35,915 nt of DNA from DATKZH01 sp964475955 (GCA_964475955.1 CAYYZY010000070.1:1-35915), one strand, 5' to 3'; positions 8,191-16,916 are shown, numbered from the stretch's first letter. Notes: generated from the letters alone by a model not told the origin. Numbers and translations: made by a program.

Positions 8191-8269
8191 CGTGGGGCAC
8201 GATTCCGTCGTGCCCGGCACGTTGAAAACGATTCCGTCGTGCCCGGCACGTTGGAAACATGCCCCACGA
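8191..8269. repeat. Palindromic repeat family B, copy 1, with internal tandem duplication
   Basis: The element is bounded by CGTGGGGCACG and ATGCCCCACG, which are inverted. Inside, a 29-base unit beginning CGATTCCGTCGTGCCCGGCA occurs twice head to tail (8200-8228 and 8229-8257) with one difference. The rest of the 8090-8468 gap shows no gene. Confidence 0.75.
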
Positions 8270-8468
8270 CAACGTCCCGACCGCTCCATGCTGCGCGCCG
8301 CTCGAGACGTCGGCGCACAAGTCTACTTTGGCCTTTCGGCCAAGTCAACAATGAGTCGCAGAATCGTCCTGGTCGCGCAAATGCAACTCCCACCGAGCGT
8401 TGCGCGCCGAACGGAAGCCCGACGCGACTCGCCACCGGCCTCCCCGAAACGCCGCGCGCCGCGAAGGG

Positions 8469-9251
8469 TCACCCCAAGTCGGGCCGATCGCCTTCGCCGC
8501 CGGCGATGGTCCGGCCGCCGTCGACCGGAATGCACACGCCGGTGACAAAGTCGTTTTCCACCAGAAACAGCACGGCGTGGCCCACGTGCTCCGGCCGCCC
8601 TTCGCGCCGCACGAGCGTGCCGGCCACCGCCTGCTCCCGCTCCGAGGGCGAGAGATCGTCGGGCAGCATCACCGGGCCGGGGAGGACGGCGTTGACGCGC
8701 ACGGCCGGATTGCGTCGGGCGAGCTCCACGGCCATCGTTCGGGTCATGGTGGGGATGGCCCCCTTCGACGGGAAGTAGGCCGCGTAGTTGGGGTAGGGGC
8801 GGGCCACGGCCCAATCGCCGATCGTCACGATCGCCCCGCCTTCCGGCTGCCCCACCATCACCAGGCCCGCCTTCTGGCAGCAGAGGAACGTGCCCAGGGC
8901 GTTGATCTCGAACTGCCGGCGCACGTCGTCGGCCGTGACCTCTTCGAGCGGCTTCGGCTCCCAAACGGCGGCGCAGGTGACCAGAACGTCGAGTCGCCCA
9001 AAGCGCTCCCCCACCTGCGCGAACAGACGGTCAACCTCCGCCTCGTCGCGCACGTCGGCCTGGAACGCCCGAGCGTCGACCCCCCGCTCCTTGAGCCGGG
9101 CGACCGTCTCCTGCGCCGCCTGGGACGACCGGTGGTAGTGCAAGGCGATCGCGTAGCCGCGCGACGCCAGCATCCGGGCGACCGTGTTACCCACGCGGCG
9201 CTTGCCCGCGCCGGTCACCAGGGCCACCTTGTTCTTCGGGCTCTCTTGCAC
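8469..9251 (-). CDS. Short-chain dehydrogenase/reductase (SDR)
   Basis: The 260-residue protein is a classical SDR, an NAD(P)-dependent oxidoreductase in the cytoplasm. The cofactor glycine-rich motif is TGAGKRRVG (about residues 14-22), with the Arg-containing form seen in pteridine-reductase-like and related SDRs. The later motif CAAVW replaces the usual NNAG-type signature. The catalytic Tyr and Lys are in YFPSKG (YxxxK). The stretch VRVNAVLPGPV is the conserved PG segment, and the C-terminus has VTGVCIPVDGGRTI. The substrate is unknown; the HYHRSS after beta-2 suggests NADPH preference by analogy only. Its first 65 bases overlap the 3' end of the glycosyltransferase gene upstream in another frame. 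The position of the ATG just before NKVALVTGAG shows that the overlap is genuine. Confidence 0.9.
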   Translation of the reverse strand: MQESPKNKVALVTGAGKRRVGNTVARMLASRGYAIALHYHRSSQAAQETVARLKERGVDARAFQADVRDEAEVDRLFAQVGERFGRLDVLVTCAAVWEPKPLEEVTADDVRRQFEINALGTFLCCQKAGLVMVGQPEGGAIVTIGDWAVARPYPNYAAYFPSKGAIPTMTRTMAVELARRNPAVRVNAVLPGPVMLPDDLSPSEREQAVAGTLVRREGRPEHVGHAVLFLVENDFVTGVCIPVDGGRTIAGGEGDRPDLG

Positions 9252-10098
9252 GGCGGGTCTCCGACCGACCAGAGAAATTACGGACGACCGCCTTCACCAG
9301 GAACGCGGCGTTTCGGGAGTACCGCGGGATCATCCGGCGCGGCTCGCACACCGCGCGGTGCAGCCACTCGACGCCGAGCCGCTGCATCCACCGCGGTGCC
9401 CGGGCGGTGCGACCGGCGAGAAAATCGAACGACGCCCCCAACTGCACGCAGGCCGGCACCCCCAACGCCTCGCAGTGCTCGGCCACCCAAAGCTCGCCTT
9501 TCGGCTGACCCAGGGCGACCAAAAGGAGCTGCGGGCGCGCCCGGCGAATCCGCGCGATCAACTCGCCGTGCTCCTCGGGCGACAGTTCGTCGAGCACCGG
9601 CGCCTCGACGCCGACGATCCTCAGGCCAGGGTAGCGGCTCTGGGCCACCGCGGCAACCTCCCCGGCCACGCCCTCGGCGCCGCCGAGCAAGTAGACGCGG
9701 TACTCCCGTTCGGCGGCCCGCCGGAGCAGAAGCCCTATGAGATCGGCCCCGGCCACGCGCTGCGGCAGCGCCCGGCCCACCAGCCGCGAGTACCAGACCA
9801 GCGGCATGCCGTCGGCCACCAGGAACGCCGCCCGATCGTTCACCGCGGCGAGTCGCGGGTCGCCGTCGGTGAGCATGGCGTAGTTGAGGTTGGCCGTGAT
9901 GAAGAAGCCGGGCTCGCCCCGTTCGATGAGGCGGTCGACCTCGTCGAGCGTTTCCTGGTACGTCGCCTTTGCCAGCGGGAGGCCCCAGATCCGCACGATC
10001 TCGAAAGCGGGGTGCTCGTCGGGGGCGGACGACGCGGCCGGCACGACGGGCACGCCGGGCTCCGCGGGAGCGCTTGCGTGTTGCGATTCGGTGAGCAT
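9187..10098 (-). CDS. WecG/TagA/CpsF family glycosyltransferase
   Basis: This GT26 enzyme is predicted to transfer a sugar (ManNAc or ManNAcA in characterised members) to a lipid-linked acceptor during exopolysaccharide or wall-polymer synthesis at the inner membrane face. It has 303 residues from the start chosen here. Family motifs in order are FFITANLNYAML, LVADGMPLVWYSRLVG, VYLLGGAEGVA, VALGQPKGELWV, VQLGASFDFLAGRTARAPRW and GVEWLHRAVCEPRRM. The start is uncertain: the frame stays open to 10263, a GTG at 10155 is possible, and no clear ribosome site distinguishes them; the conserved domain begins near FEIVRIWGLPL. The last 21 codons overlap the SDR gene, so the Arg/Gly-rich tail is probably not functional. 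Nearby galE supports a role in surface glycan synthesis. Confidence 0.9.
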   Translation of the reverse strand: MLTESQHASAPAEPGVPVVPAASSAPDEHPAFEIVRIWGLPLAKATYQETLDEVDRLIERGEPGFFITANLNYAMLTDGDPRLAAVNDRAAFLVADGMPLVWYSRLVGRALPQRVAGADLIGLLLRRAAEREYRVYLLGGAEGVAGEVAAVAQSRYPGLRIVGVEAPVLDELSPEEHGELIARIRRARPQLLLVALGQPKGELWVAEHCEALGVPACVQLGASFDFLAGRTARAPRWMQRLGVEWLHRAVCEPRRMIPRYSRNAAFLVKAVVRNFSGRSETRRAREPEEQGGPGDRRGQAPRG

Positions 10099-10300
10099 GG
10101 CGTGTGGAGGGAGGATCTGGGTTGCGGCTTGTCGCTCGGCCGGGTCATCCGTCACGGCGATGCCCCGCGGGTGCGACCACTCAAGTATGGCACGCGATGG
10201 GGCGGCGTGACCGGCACAATCGGAGCCAGCCCTCTCGGCGCGGCCCGCCGCACGGTTCCCCACGTGCGTTGCGCGGATGACTCATTCGACGCTGGTAGTG

Positions 10301-10316
10301 ACCGCATTTATGCGGT
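10301..10316. repeat. Short perfect palindrome
   Basis: ACCGCATTTATGCGGT is a 7-bp perfect stem around TT. A related sequence, GCGCATTCATGCGG, occurs near 16861-16874, again intergenic. The surrounding gap (10099-10498) also holds a fragment of repeat family B around 10399-10420 (CGTCGGAGACGTGCCCCACG). Confidence 0.5.
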
Positions 10317-10433
10317 AGCAAGCCCGCCCGCGCCGTCGGGCCCCGATGAAGCGGGTCGCCACGAGCCCAGGTGGTTGATCCGGGCTTGGCGACTTCGGCA
10401 CGTCGGAGACGTGCCCCACGGGCTGAGGTACGG

Positions 10434-10463
10434 TTGACACGGGCACCGCCGGCCTGCTGGAAT
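10434..10463 (+). promoter_or_regulatory. Candidate promoter of galE
   Basis: A perfect TTGACA at 10434-10439 is followed 18 bases later by TGGAAT (10458-10463, 4/6 to TATAAT). Initiation here would give a leader of about 30 bases before the galE ATG, with the GAAGGGA ribosome site inside it. Tentative. Confidence 0.4.
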
Positions 10464-10498
10464 GGGGGCCTCGACTGAACGCGAAGGGAATGAACCGC

Positions 10499-11488
10499 AT
10501 GAACGTACTGGTCACCGGGGGCGCAGGATACATCGGCTCGCACGCCGTCAAGCAGTTGGCCGAGTCGGGCCACCGGGTCGTGACGATCGACAACCTCAGC
10601 CGGGGCCACCGGCAGGCCGTCCACCCGAAGGCCGAGTTCCACCAAATCGACCTGGCCGAAACCGCGGCCCTGGCCGACCTGTTGCGCCGGCACGAGGTCG
10701 ACTGCGTGATGCACTTCGCCGCGCTGATCTGCGTGGGCGAGTCGGTCGGCGAGCCGCTGACCTACTACCAGAACAACACGGCCGGCGCGATCAGCCTGCT
10801 TCGCGCGATGGAGGCCGCGGGCGTGAAACGGTTCGTGTTCAGTTCCAGCGCCGCCGTTTACGGGGAACCGGAAGGCACGCCGATTGTAGAGACGATGCGG
10901 CAGGAGCCGATCAACCCGTACGGTTGGTCGAAATGGTTCGTGGAACGCATCCTGAAGGACTACGCGGCGTCGGACGCGCAGTTCGCGCACGTCGCCCTCC
11001 GCTATTTCAACGTGGCCGGCGCGGCGGCCGACGGATCGCTCGGCGAGGATCACGACCCGGAGACGCACCTGATCCCCCTGTTGCTGCACGCGGCCCAGGG
11101 CCGGCGCGGGAAGCTGACGGTCTTCGGCACCGACTATCCCACGCCCGACGGCACCTGCATCCGCGACTACATCCACGTCGACGACCTCTGCACCGCCCAC
11201 GTCGCGGCCATGGAGGCCCTCGCGCCGGGCGACGCCCGCGTGTACAATCTGGGAATCGGCCGCGGCTACTCGGTCAAGGAGGTGGTCGATTCGGCCAAGC
11301 GGGTCTCGGGCAAGGCGATCCCGATCGAGTACGGCGACCGCCGCCCCGGCGACCCGGCCGTCCTCTACGCCGACTCGCACAAGGTCCAGGATGAGCTGGG
11401 GTGGTCTCCCCGCTACACCGAGGTCGACGAAATCGTGGCCAGCGCGTGGAAGTGGTTCGAGCGCCACCCGAAGGGGTACGATGACTGA
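10499..11488 (+). CDS. galE: UDP-glucose 4-epimerase
   Basis: The enzyme interconverts UDP-glucose and UDP-galactose in the cytoplasm with tightly bound NAD, supplying precursors for surface glycans. It has 329 residues from the chosen start. The NAD motif is VTGGAGYIGSH at the N-terminus. The D-x-L-S-x-G segment is DNLSRGH, HFAAL follows, the active-site serine region is FSSSAAVYGEP, and the Tyr/Lys pair is YGWSK. NPYGWSKWFVERIL and LRYFNVAGA are typical of GalE. The C-terminal half has the GTDYPTPDGTCIRDYIHV signature, which is highly diagnostic. A first ATG at 10490 is only one base after the GAAGGGA ribosome site, whereas 10499 has proper spacing and begins MNVLVTGG. It may be read with the glycosyltransferase pathway but is on the opposite strand. 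Confidence 0.96.
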   Translation: MNVLVTGGAGYIGSHAVKQLAESGHRVVTIDNLSRGHRQAVHPKAEFHQIDLAETAALADLLRRHEVDCVMHFAALICVGESVGEPLTYYQNNTAGAISLLRAMEAAGVKRFVFSSSAAVYGEPEGTPIVETMRQEPINPYGWSKWFVERILKDYAASDAQFAHVALRYFNVAGAAADGSLGEDHDPETHLIPLLLHAAQGRRGKLTVFGTDYPTPDGTCIRDYIHVDDLCTAHVAAMEALAPGDARVYNLGIGRGYSVKEVVDSAKRVSGKAIPIEYGDRRPGDPAVLYADSHKVQDELGWSPRYTEVDEIVASAWKWFERHPKGYDD

Positions 11489-11576
11489 CGGCAACCGCCG
11501 CCGCGTGGAATCGCCGGGAAATCACGTTCACGGCGTCCTACGGGGCTGGGACGAAAGCTGCAATTGGGAGCACCGC

Positions 11577-12518
11577 ATGAGATCGTCAACACGCTTGTTT
11601 TTCCTGGTATCGGTCGCCGCCGTGGCGGCGCTGGCAGTCGCCTCCGGGCTATGGGCGGCCGAGCCGGCGGCGTTTTCCGTGGTCCTCCTGCCGGATACGC
11701 AGAACTACTCGCAGTCGTTTCCCGATACCTACGTGGCGCAGACCCGCTGGATCCGCGATCACGCCGAAGAGGAGAACATCCGGTTCGCGATCCACCTGGG
11801 CGACGTCGTCCAGAGCCACAGCGCGATCGAGCAGGAATGGAAGAACGCCGACCGCGCCCACGCGCTGCTCGACGGCGTGGTCCCCTACAGCATGTTGCCG
11901 GGCAACCACGACGTGACGAAGGTCGACGGCCAACTCACGCGCGACACCTCGCTGTACAACAAGTACTTCGGGCCAACCCGGTTCGCGCGTCACGCCTGGT
12001 ACGCCGGCCATCTCGCCGACGCCAACGACAACAACGTCTGCCGCTTCGACGCCTGCGGAATGCAGTTCCTGGTCGTCAGCCTCGAGTACAACCCGCGCGA
12101 CGAAGCGATCCGCTGGGCGGCCGAGGTGCTGGCGGCCCATCCCAAGCACCGCGCCATCCTCGCCACCCACTGCTACATGCGGCCCGGCGGCCGCGACCGC
12201 ATCGGCGATCGCCTCTGGAATCGACTCGTGCGCCGCCACGACAACGTGTTCCTCGTCGTCAGCGGGCACGTGCTGGGCGTGGCGCGCCAGACGAGCCGCA
12301 ACGACCGGGGCGACCCGGTCCACGAGGTCCTCGTCGACTACCAGGGACTCCCCAACGGCGGCGACGGCTGGCTGCAAATCCTCCGCTTCGTGCCGGACGA
12401 GAACCGGATCCACGCCCGAGCGTACTCGCCGCTCCTCGATCGGACCGACGAAGCGCCCGACCGCACGTTTGTCCTCGACTACGCCATGACCTCCCAACCA
12501 CGACAGACGAAGCCATGA
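11577..12518 (+). CDS. Exported calcineurin-like metallophosphoesterase
   Basis: The 313-residue protein has an N-terminal signal segment (RLFFLVSVAAVAALAVASGL) followed by WAAEPAAF. Metallophosphoesterase motifs appear in order: LLPDTQNY, HLGDVVQ, LPGNHD, LATHCYM and VVSGHVLG, giving the expected Asp, Asn and His metal ligands for a dinuclear site. In LLPDTQ the usual DxH is DTQ, a variant known in secreted members of this superfamily. The start at 11577 is set by TTGGGAG six bases upstream. The substrate, probably a phosphoester outside the cytoplasm, is unknown. The gene ends in an ATGA overlap with the next gene (12515-12518), indicating translational coupling. It is 88 bases downstream of galE and could be in its transcript. 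Confidence 0.92.
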   Translation: MRSSTRLFFLVSVAAVAALAVASGLWAAEPAAFSVVLLPDTQNYSQSFPDTYVAQTRWIRDHAEEENIRFAIHLGDVVQSHSAIEQEWKNADRAHALLDGVVPYSMLPGNHDVTKVDGQLTRDTSLYNKYFGPTRFARHAWYAGHLADANDNNVCRFDACGMQFLVVSLEYNPRDEAIRWAAEVLAAHPKHRAILATHCYMRPGGRDRIGDRLWNRLVRRHDNVFLVVSGHVLGVARQTSRNDRGDPVHEVLVDYQGLPNGGDGWLQILRFVPDENRIHARAYSPLLDRTDEAPDRTFVLDYAMTSQPRQTKP

Positions 12519-13534
12519 CGAACGAGCCTTCCGGGAAGCCGGAGCCCGAGGAGCCGGGCTACGTCCAGGTTCGCGACTTCCTGCTCTATTCGCTGTCGCT
12601 GCCCGAGCGCACGCTGCGGTGTGCGTCGGGCGTGGTGGGTGGAACCCTCCGCGAATCGGCCACGCTGTTGGTGCCGCAGGCGTTCCGCGACTCGAAGACC
12701 TACTGCGTCGTGGTCCGGCAGACGCTCGATTTCCTGGCCGAGGGCGTCGGCGGCGTGGAGCACAAGGAAGTGGAAGGGGCCCCGCCGCCGATCGACAACT
12801 TCGTCGCCCGAAAAACGGTGGGCAACTTCCTGGAGATGGCCGGGCTGGCCACGCTGCACCTTTCGCCGATGATGCTGTTGGCCGTCGTCTCGGACGTGGC
12901 CTACGGGTCGCAGGGCTACCTGTTCGAGCTGGCCGAGGAGCTGAAGCGGCAGGGCGTAATCGACGAGTCGTCGACGATCCATCACGTCGACGACCTGTTC
13001 GAGGCGCTGGGCGACGCGGCGGGAACCACGGCCGAGGTGTTCAACGCCCCGCCCCTTTCCATGGCCAGCCTGCGCGAGACGGTCGACCAGACGCGCCGGG
13101 CCGTGCAGTCGATCGAGCCGAGTTCGGTCCTCCCGCAGTCGGAGGTGAAGCGCCTCTGGGACGACATCCACGAGATCGCCGCCAAGGAGGGGGTCAACCC
13201 GCTGACCGTCTCCACCGCGATAACGCTCTACTCCCTCGACAAGATCGGCGTGGTCGGCCGCGGCGCGCTGTCGACGGCGACGGCCGTCGGCACGCTCTTC
13301 GATCGGCACGTGGTCGACCACTACACCGACGCGTTGGGCGACATCCGCCGCAAGGGCATCTACGCCACGCTGGCCGAGATCAGCGGGCCCTACATCGAAG
13401 CCGTGTGGAAGAACTTCTCCGCCGACGAGACCACGATCACCGAAGACCTCCTCTCCGGCCGGATGGTGGGCCGCGCGTGGAACGCCGCGCGCCGCTGGCT
13501 CGGCGGCGGCCACGAGCCCCCCGCCCCGAGCTGA
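12515..13534 (+). CDS. Conserved-looking protein of unknown function, coupled to the phosphoesterase
   Basis: The 339-residue protein starts within the stop of the preceding gene (ATGA). It has no signal peptide. Residues about 110-130 (GLATLHLSPMMLLAVVSDVA) form one moderately hydrophobic segment, and a second region near residues 232-258 (TAITLYSLDKIGVVGRGALS) is amphipathic. Most of the rest is predicted helical, with acidic and basic clusters. I saw no catalytic motif; there is a vague resemblance to EcsC-type helical membrane-associated proteins, not enough to name it. Coupling suggests it works with the exported phosphoesterase. Confidence 0.8.
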   Translation: MTNEPSGKPEPEEPGYVQVRDFLLYSLSLPERTLRCASGVVGGTLRESATLLVPQAFRDSKTYCVVVRQTLDFLAEGVGGVEHKEVEGAPPPIDNFVARKTVGNFLEMAGLATLHLSPMMLLAVVSDVAYGSQGYLFELAEELKRQGVIDESSTIHHVDDLFEALGDAAGTTAEVFNAPPLSMASLRETVDQTRRAVQSIEPSSVLPQSEVKRLWDDIHEIAAKEGVNPLTVSTAITLYSLDKIGVVGRGALSTATAVGTLFDRHVVDHYTDALGDIRRKGIYATLAEISGPYIEAVWKNFSADETTITEDLLSGRMVGRAWNAARRWLGGGHEPPAPS

Positions 13535-13552
13535 CATTGGTCGAAAGCTCGC

Positions 13553-13601
13553 CGTGGGCCACGTTTCCATCGTGCCCGGCACGTTGGAAACGTGCCCCAC
13601 G
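13553..13601. repeat. Palindromic repeat family B, copy 2
   Basis: CGTGGGCCACG and CGTGCCCCACG flank TTTCCATCGTGCCCGGCA and CGTTGGAAA, making a compact imperfect palindrome. It lies just after the stop at 13534, between the unknown gene and the convergent BBP7-like gene. Confidence 0.75.
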
Positions 13602-13704
13602 AACTCCCGCTCCTCGTTTTCAGGCGGAGGGGGCTGTTTCGTGCCCGATCACGATCGGGCCTACGGCTCGCGCCGGCTGGGCCGGGGCGAGACTGCCTCG
13701 GCGG

Positions 13705-14994
13705 TCACCACAGCCAGGTGAGGCCCAGGTGGGGGCCGTGGTAGAGGGCCTTGCCGTCGTGGACCAGGGTGGCCGGGCCGAAGGCGAGCACGTCGACATC
13801 CTGGCTCATGTTCTCCGAGGCCAGCGCCAGCCCGTCCAGCCACAGGGCCTGGTAGCCGCCGGTGACGGCCAGGCAGGGCGTGACGAGGAAGGTCGCCGAA
13901 AGGCGAAGGTCGAGCACCCAGGAGGTGATGTCTTCATCGCGCCGGCCCCAGTGGGTCCCCCGGTAAGTGGGCGAGCCGGTGCTGATGAATCGGGTGTTCT
14001 GGCCGGCGTCGTTGGAGAAGACGCCCCCCTTGATCTCGCAGTCGACCCACCAGCCGGGATCGACGTAGAACTCGAACATCGCCCCGATCTGGACGCCCAG
14101 CATGTTGTTGCTGGTGACCGTCCGCACGCTGTTGGTGGCGCCGCCGGGGTCGGGGACGTCGGATTCGGTGTAGTAAGAAAAGGTCTCGCCGAGGTTCATG
14201 TAGCGGCCGCCCACCAGCACGGAGGCCTGCAACTGGCCCGGCCCGTAGAGGATCCACCGGCGGAGGTTCCACTCGAGGTTGTCGAGGTCCGAGGTGTAGC
14301 TGATCGAGGCCAGTTTGTTGTAGTCGAGGCCCTGGATCCCCGGATCGCCGAAGTCGGAAAAGGGGGAGAAGAGGCTGGCGGGGAAGGTGGTCTCGGTGCC
14401 GTCCTCGCGGTCGACGTCTTCGAGGAACTCGGTGTCGTCGCGCACGGCGGCGATCTGGTCCCATTCGGTAAGGTCGAAATAGGAGACCTCAAAGGCATGA
14501 TTAAGCCCGAGGGTGCGGCCCAACAACAGGCGCCCGCCGCCCTGGAAGTCGAAATCGAGGTGCTGGGTGCCGAGGACGGGCGTGACCGTGTCGCTGGCCC
14601 ACTGCCAGATGTATTCGGGCTCGTCGGGGTCGGGGGGATCGGCCTCGGCATCGTACAACGGGTTCTCGACCTGCTCGAACTCGCGCTCGACGAAGGCCTG
14701 CCACGTCTGGTCGCCCGAGGCGTCGCGTTTCAAGGCCAATCCCACCGCCCGGAAGTACCACGACGGCTTGACCGCCCGTTCACAGCAGGCGAAGGGCGCA
14801 GGGACACAGCGGAACTCCTGCGGCGGGAACGCGCCTTCGGAAAGGACGGGCTCGGCCTCGACCGACGTCATCGCATCCGGCCCGGCGTACTGGGTGAAGC
14901 CCGGGTCGTCCGGTCCGGCCGAATACCCCTGGAAAGCCATCGTGGAGGCCAAGGCCACGGCCAGCAGGCCGAGATTTGCACTTACGTTTCGCAT
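13705..14994 (-). CDS. BBP7-like outer-membrane beta-barrel protein (paralogue 1)
   Basis: The 429-residue protein has an N-terminal signal sequence (MRNVSANLGLLAVALASTMA). A short Cys-containing linker (RCVPAPFACCERA) follows. The remainder has alternating hydrophobic and polar residues typical of transmembrane beta strands (for example GRLLLGRTLGLNHAFEVSYF, LQASVLVGGRYMNLGETF). Near the C-terminus GYQALWLDGLALA and LYHGPHLGLTWLW match motifs shared with the gene at 22716. This architecture fits the BBP7 (PF07585) family, which is expanded in planctomycetes and predicted to sit in the outer membrane; its transport or structural role is unknown. Divergent from paralogue 2. Confidence 0.85.
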   Translation of the reverse strand: MRNVSANLGLLAVALASTMAFQGYSAGPDDPGFTQYAGPDAMTSVEAEPVLSEGAFPPQEFRCVPAPFACCERAVKPSWYFRAVGLALKRDASGDQTWQAFVEREFEQVENPLYDAEADPPDPDEPEYIWQWASDTVTPVLGTQHLDFDFQGGGRLLLGRTLGLNHAFEVSYFDLTEWDQIAAVRDDTEFLEDVDREDGTETTFPASLFSPFSDFGDPGIQGLDYNKLASISYTSDLDNLEWNLRRWILYGPGQLQASVLVGGRYMNLGETFSYYTESDVPDPGGATNSVRTVTSNNMLGVQIGAMFEFYVDPGWWVDCEIKGGVFSNDAGQNTRFISTGSPTYRGTHWGRRDEDITSWVLDLRLSATFLVTPCLAVTGGYQALWLDGLALASENMSQDVDVLAFGPATLVHDGKALYHGPHLGLTWLW

Positions 14995-15320
14995 GCCCAG
15001 AAGTCCCCTTTCCGCGCAGTTCGAGGCTCAGGCGACACCATTTCACCAGATATTTTCGACCTTTCGACTAATCCGCATGACCAAAAACTCGGACATATCC
15101 AACAATATCCCGCCAGGTTGTCCAGATTGCCCAGCAGGCACGCACCGAAGAACCCGCGGAATGGCGGTGCCGTGAGAAGATGCGCAGGCCCAGCAAGCTT
15201 CGGTGAGCCTGCGGAATGTAGGAATTATTCAGGACGCCCGCTCGAACCGGCCGATAGAGAGTCCGAATTCTCCCCGAACTCGCTCGAAACGTCTCCGCCC
15301 CCGAAGATCGAGGTCAGACG
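14995..15320. other. Divergent intergenic region between two BBP7-like genes
   Basis: This 326-bp gap is locally AT-richer (about 15030-15120) and must contain two divergent promoters. I see no repeat family member or RNA gene in it. Confidence 0.35.
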
Positions 15321-16742
15321 ATGGGTGCGCCGAAGCTGCCGCGGTTGAGGTCCTTGCTCACGCTGGGGACGGCGATCGCCATTCTCTCGGGGCAGACGCT
15401 CCTCGGGGCCGAGCAGCCCGCCGAAGTCATTCCCCTTCCCCCGGAGCTCTCGCCCGCAGAATCCCCGGCCAGGGAGCCGGCGCCTGATGTCGGGGTGGCC
15501 CCGGAGGCGAGCGAGGCGACCGTGCCCGAGCCGCTGTTCGAGGAAACCGCGGAGTTGGGCCTGGAGATCGACCCCCCGCCCAAACCGGCCGCGCAGGTCT
15601 ATCGCCCGTTCTTCGAGCCTTGCCGCGCTTCCCGCGTGTACCGCTCGTCGTTGTTGGGCCGGCTTTGGGCTCGCGGGGAGTACCTTGTCTGGGCCACCAA
15701 GGGCATCGACGTGTCGGCCCTGGTCACCACCAGTCCGCTCGGCACGCCCGAGGCCCAGGCCGGCGTGCCGGGTGAGCCCGGCACGGCGGTCCGGTTTGGC
15801 GACGAGGCGGTCTACGACAACATGCGGTCCGGCGGACGCTTCACCCTCGGATACTGGTGGGAACCGAGCCAGGTGGCCGGCGTCGAGGCCACCTACTTCG
15901 GGCTGCCCGCCAAGGCCCTCCGGCACCACGCACACGGCCGAGGGCACCGAATCGTCGCCCGACCGTATCACGACGTCGTCGCCGACGAACCGAGCGCCGT
16001 GCTGGTGGCCTACCCGGGCGTGCTCGACGGCTCGCTCGACGTGACCGCCGACACGGAGTTGCAGGGCGTCGAGCTGCTCTTTCGCCACCTCGCCTTGGGC
16101 CAGCCCACGTGGCGCGTCGATCTGTTGGGCGGCTACCGCTACGGCCGACTGCTCGACCGCCTGGAAATCGACGAGTACTCCACGCCCCCCTCCGCAGAGT
16201 ATCCCCCCGGGACCATCCTCACCACCACGGAACGGTACGACCTGTTCAAGTCGACCAACGACTTCCACGGCGGCCAGTTCGGCCTGGCCGCGCGCTGGTG
16301 CCGCGGGTGCTGGTCGGTCCGGATGTCGGGCAAGGTGGCCGTGGGGGGCAATTGGAGGCGGGTGATCGTCGCCGGCGCGTCGAACATTGCCACCACGGAA
16401 ATCACCGAAACCGACGAAACCACGACCACGGCGGCCTACGACGGCGGGCTGCTCGCCATGCCGACCAACATCGGATACTACACCGACACGGAGGTCGCCG
16501 TCCTCTCGGAACTGGGCATCTCGGTCGAGTGCCAGTTGACCTGCGACCTGCGGATCTCGGTCGGATACGACCTGCTCCTCTGGAATCACGTCGCCCGCGC
16601 GGGCGAACAGATCGACCCGGGCATCAACCCGACGCAGATCCCCCCAGATGCGCTCGCCGGGCGACCGCGCCCCCAGTTCACCTGGGACACGGGCGATGTC
16701 TGGGCCCAGGGCCTCAACGTGTGCATCGAGCAGCAGTTTTAG
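15321..16742 (+). CDS. BBP7-like outer-membrane beta-barrel protein (paralogue 2)
   Basis: The 473-residue protein has a signal sequence (SLLTLGTAIAILSGQTLLGA) followed by a Pro/Glu/Ala-rich linker (residues about 32-90) that could span periplasm or wall. The barrel region starts near LWARGEYLVWATKGIDVS. Characteristic BBP7-type blocks are RSGGRFTLGYWW, DLLGGYRYGRLLDRLEI, GYDLLLWNHVARAGEQIDPG and INPTQIP. The last two are the most diagnostic C-terminal motif of this family. The protein ends with NVCIEQQF, an aromatic terminal residue as expected for outer-membrane barrels. It is more distant from paralogues 1 and 3 than those are from each other. The stop codon lies inside the inverted repeat at 16740-16799. 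Confidence 0.9.
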   Translation: MGAPKLPRLRSLLTLGTAIAILSGQTLLGAEQPAEVIPLPPELSPAESPAREPAPDVGVAPEASEATVPEPLFEETAELGLEIDPPPKPAAQVYRPFFEPCRASRVYRSSLLGRLWARGEYLVWATKGIDVSALVTTSPLGTPEAQAGVPGEPGTAVRFGDEAVYDNMRSGGRFTLGYWWEPSQVAGVEATYFGLPAKALRHHAHGRGHRIVARPYHDVVADEPSAVLVAYPGVLDGSLDVTADTELQGVELLFRHLALGQPTWRVDLLGGYRYGRLLDRLEIDEYSTPPSAEYPPGTILTTTERYDLFKSTNDFHGGQFGLAARWCRGCWSVRMSGKVAVGGNWRRVIVAGASNIATTEITETDETTTTAAYDGGLLAMPTNIGYYTDTEVAVLSELGISVECQLTCDLRISVGYDLLLWNHVARAGEQIDPGINPTQIPPDALAGRPRPQFTWDTGDVWAQGLNVCIEQQF

Positions 16743-16799
16743 GCCTTGTCGGGAAACCCTACAGATCGCCCTGCCCCGGCCGTTTTCCGACAAAGCCTA
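16740..16799. terminator. Inverted repeat at the 3' end of BBP7 paralogue 2
   Basis: The arms TAGGCCTTGTCGGGAAA (16740-16756) and TTTTCCGACAAAGCCTA (16783-16799) pair over 17 bases with two mismatches around a 26-base loop. The TAG stop is the first codon of the left arm. There is no T tract after it, so it may be a factor-dependent terminator, an mRNA-stabilising hairpin or a small mobile repeat. Confidence 0.5.
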
Positions 16800-16916
16800 G
16801 CGCGGGCGTCGCGTGAACACACGATCCGTGGCGGCGACCATTCGTAGGCCGCTTGTCGCCAGCGCATTCATGCGGCCGGAAGCCGCCCGGGGCCAAATTC
16901 GCCCCCTTCTCCCGGT

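Noticed and set aside
8200..8257. CRISPR-like direct repeat
   Set aside because: Only two adjacent 29-base units with no spacer; it is a tandem duplication inside a palindromic element.
12619..15348. Plus-strand open frame of 909 codons
   Set aside because: It overlaps the phosphoesterase-coupled gene in another frame and is antisense to BBP7 paralogue 1; it is a shadow.
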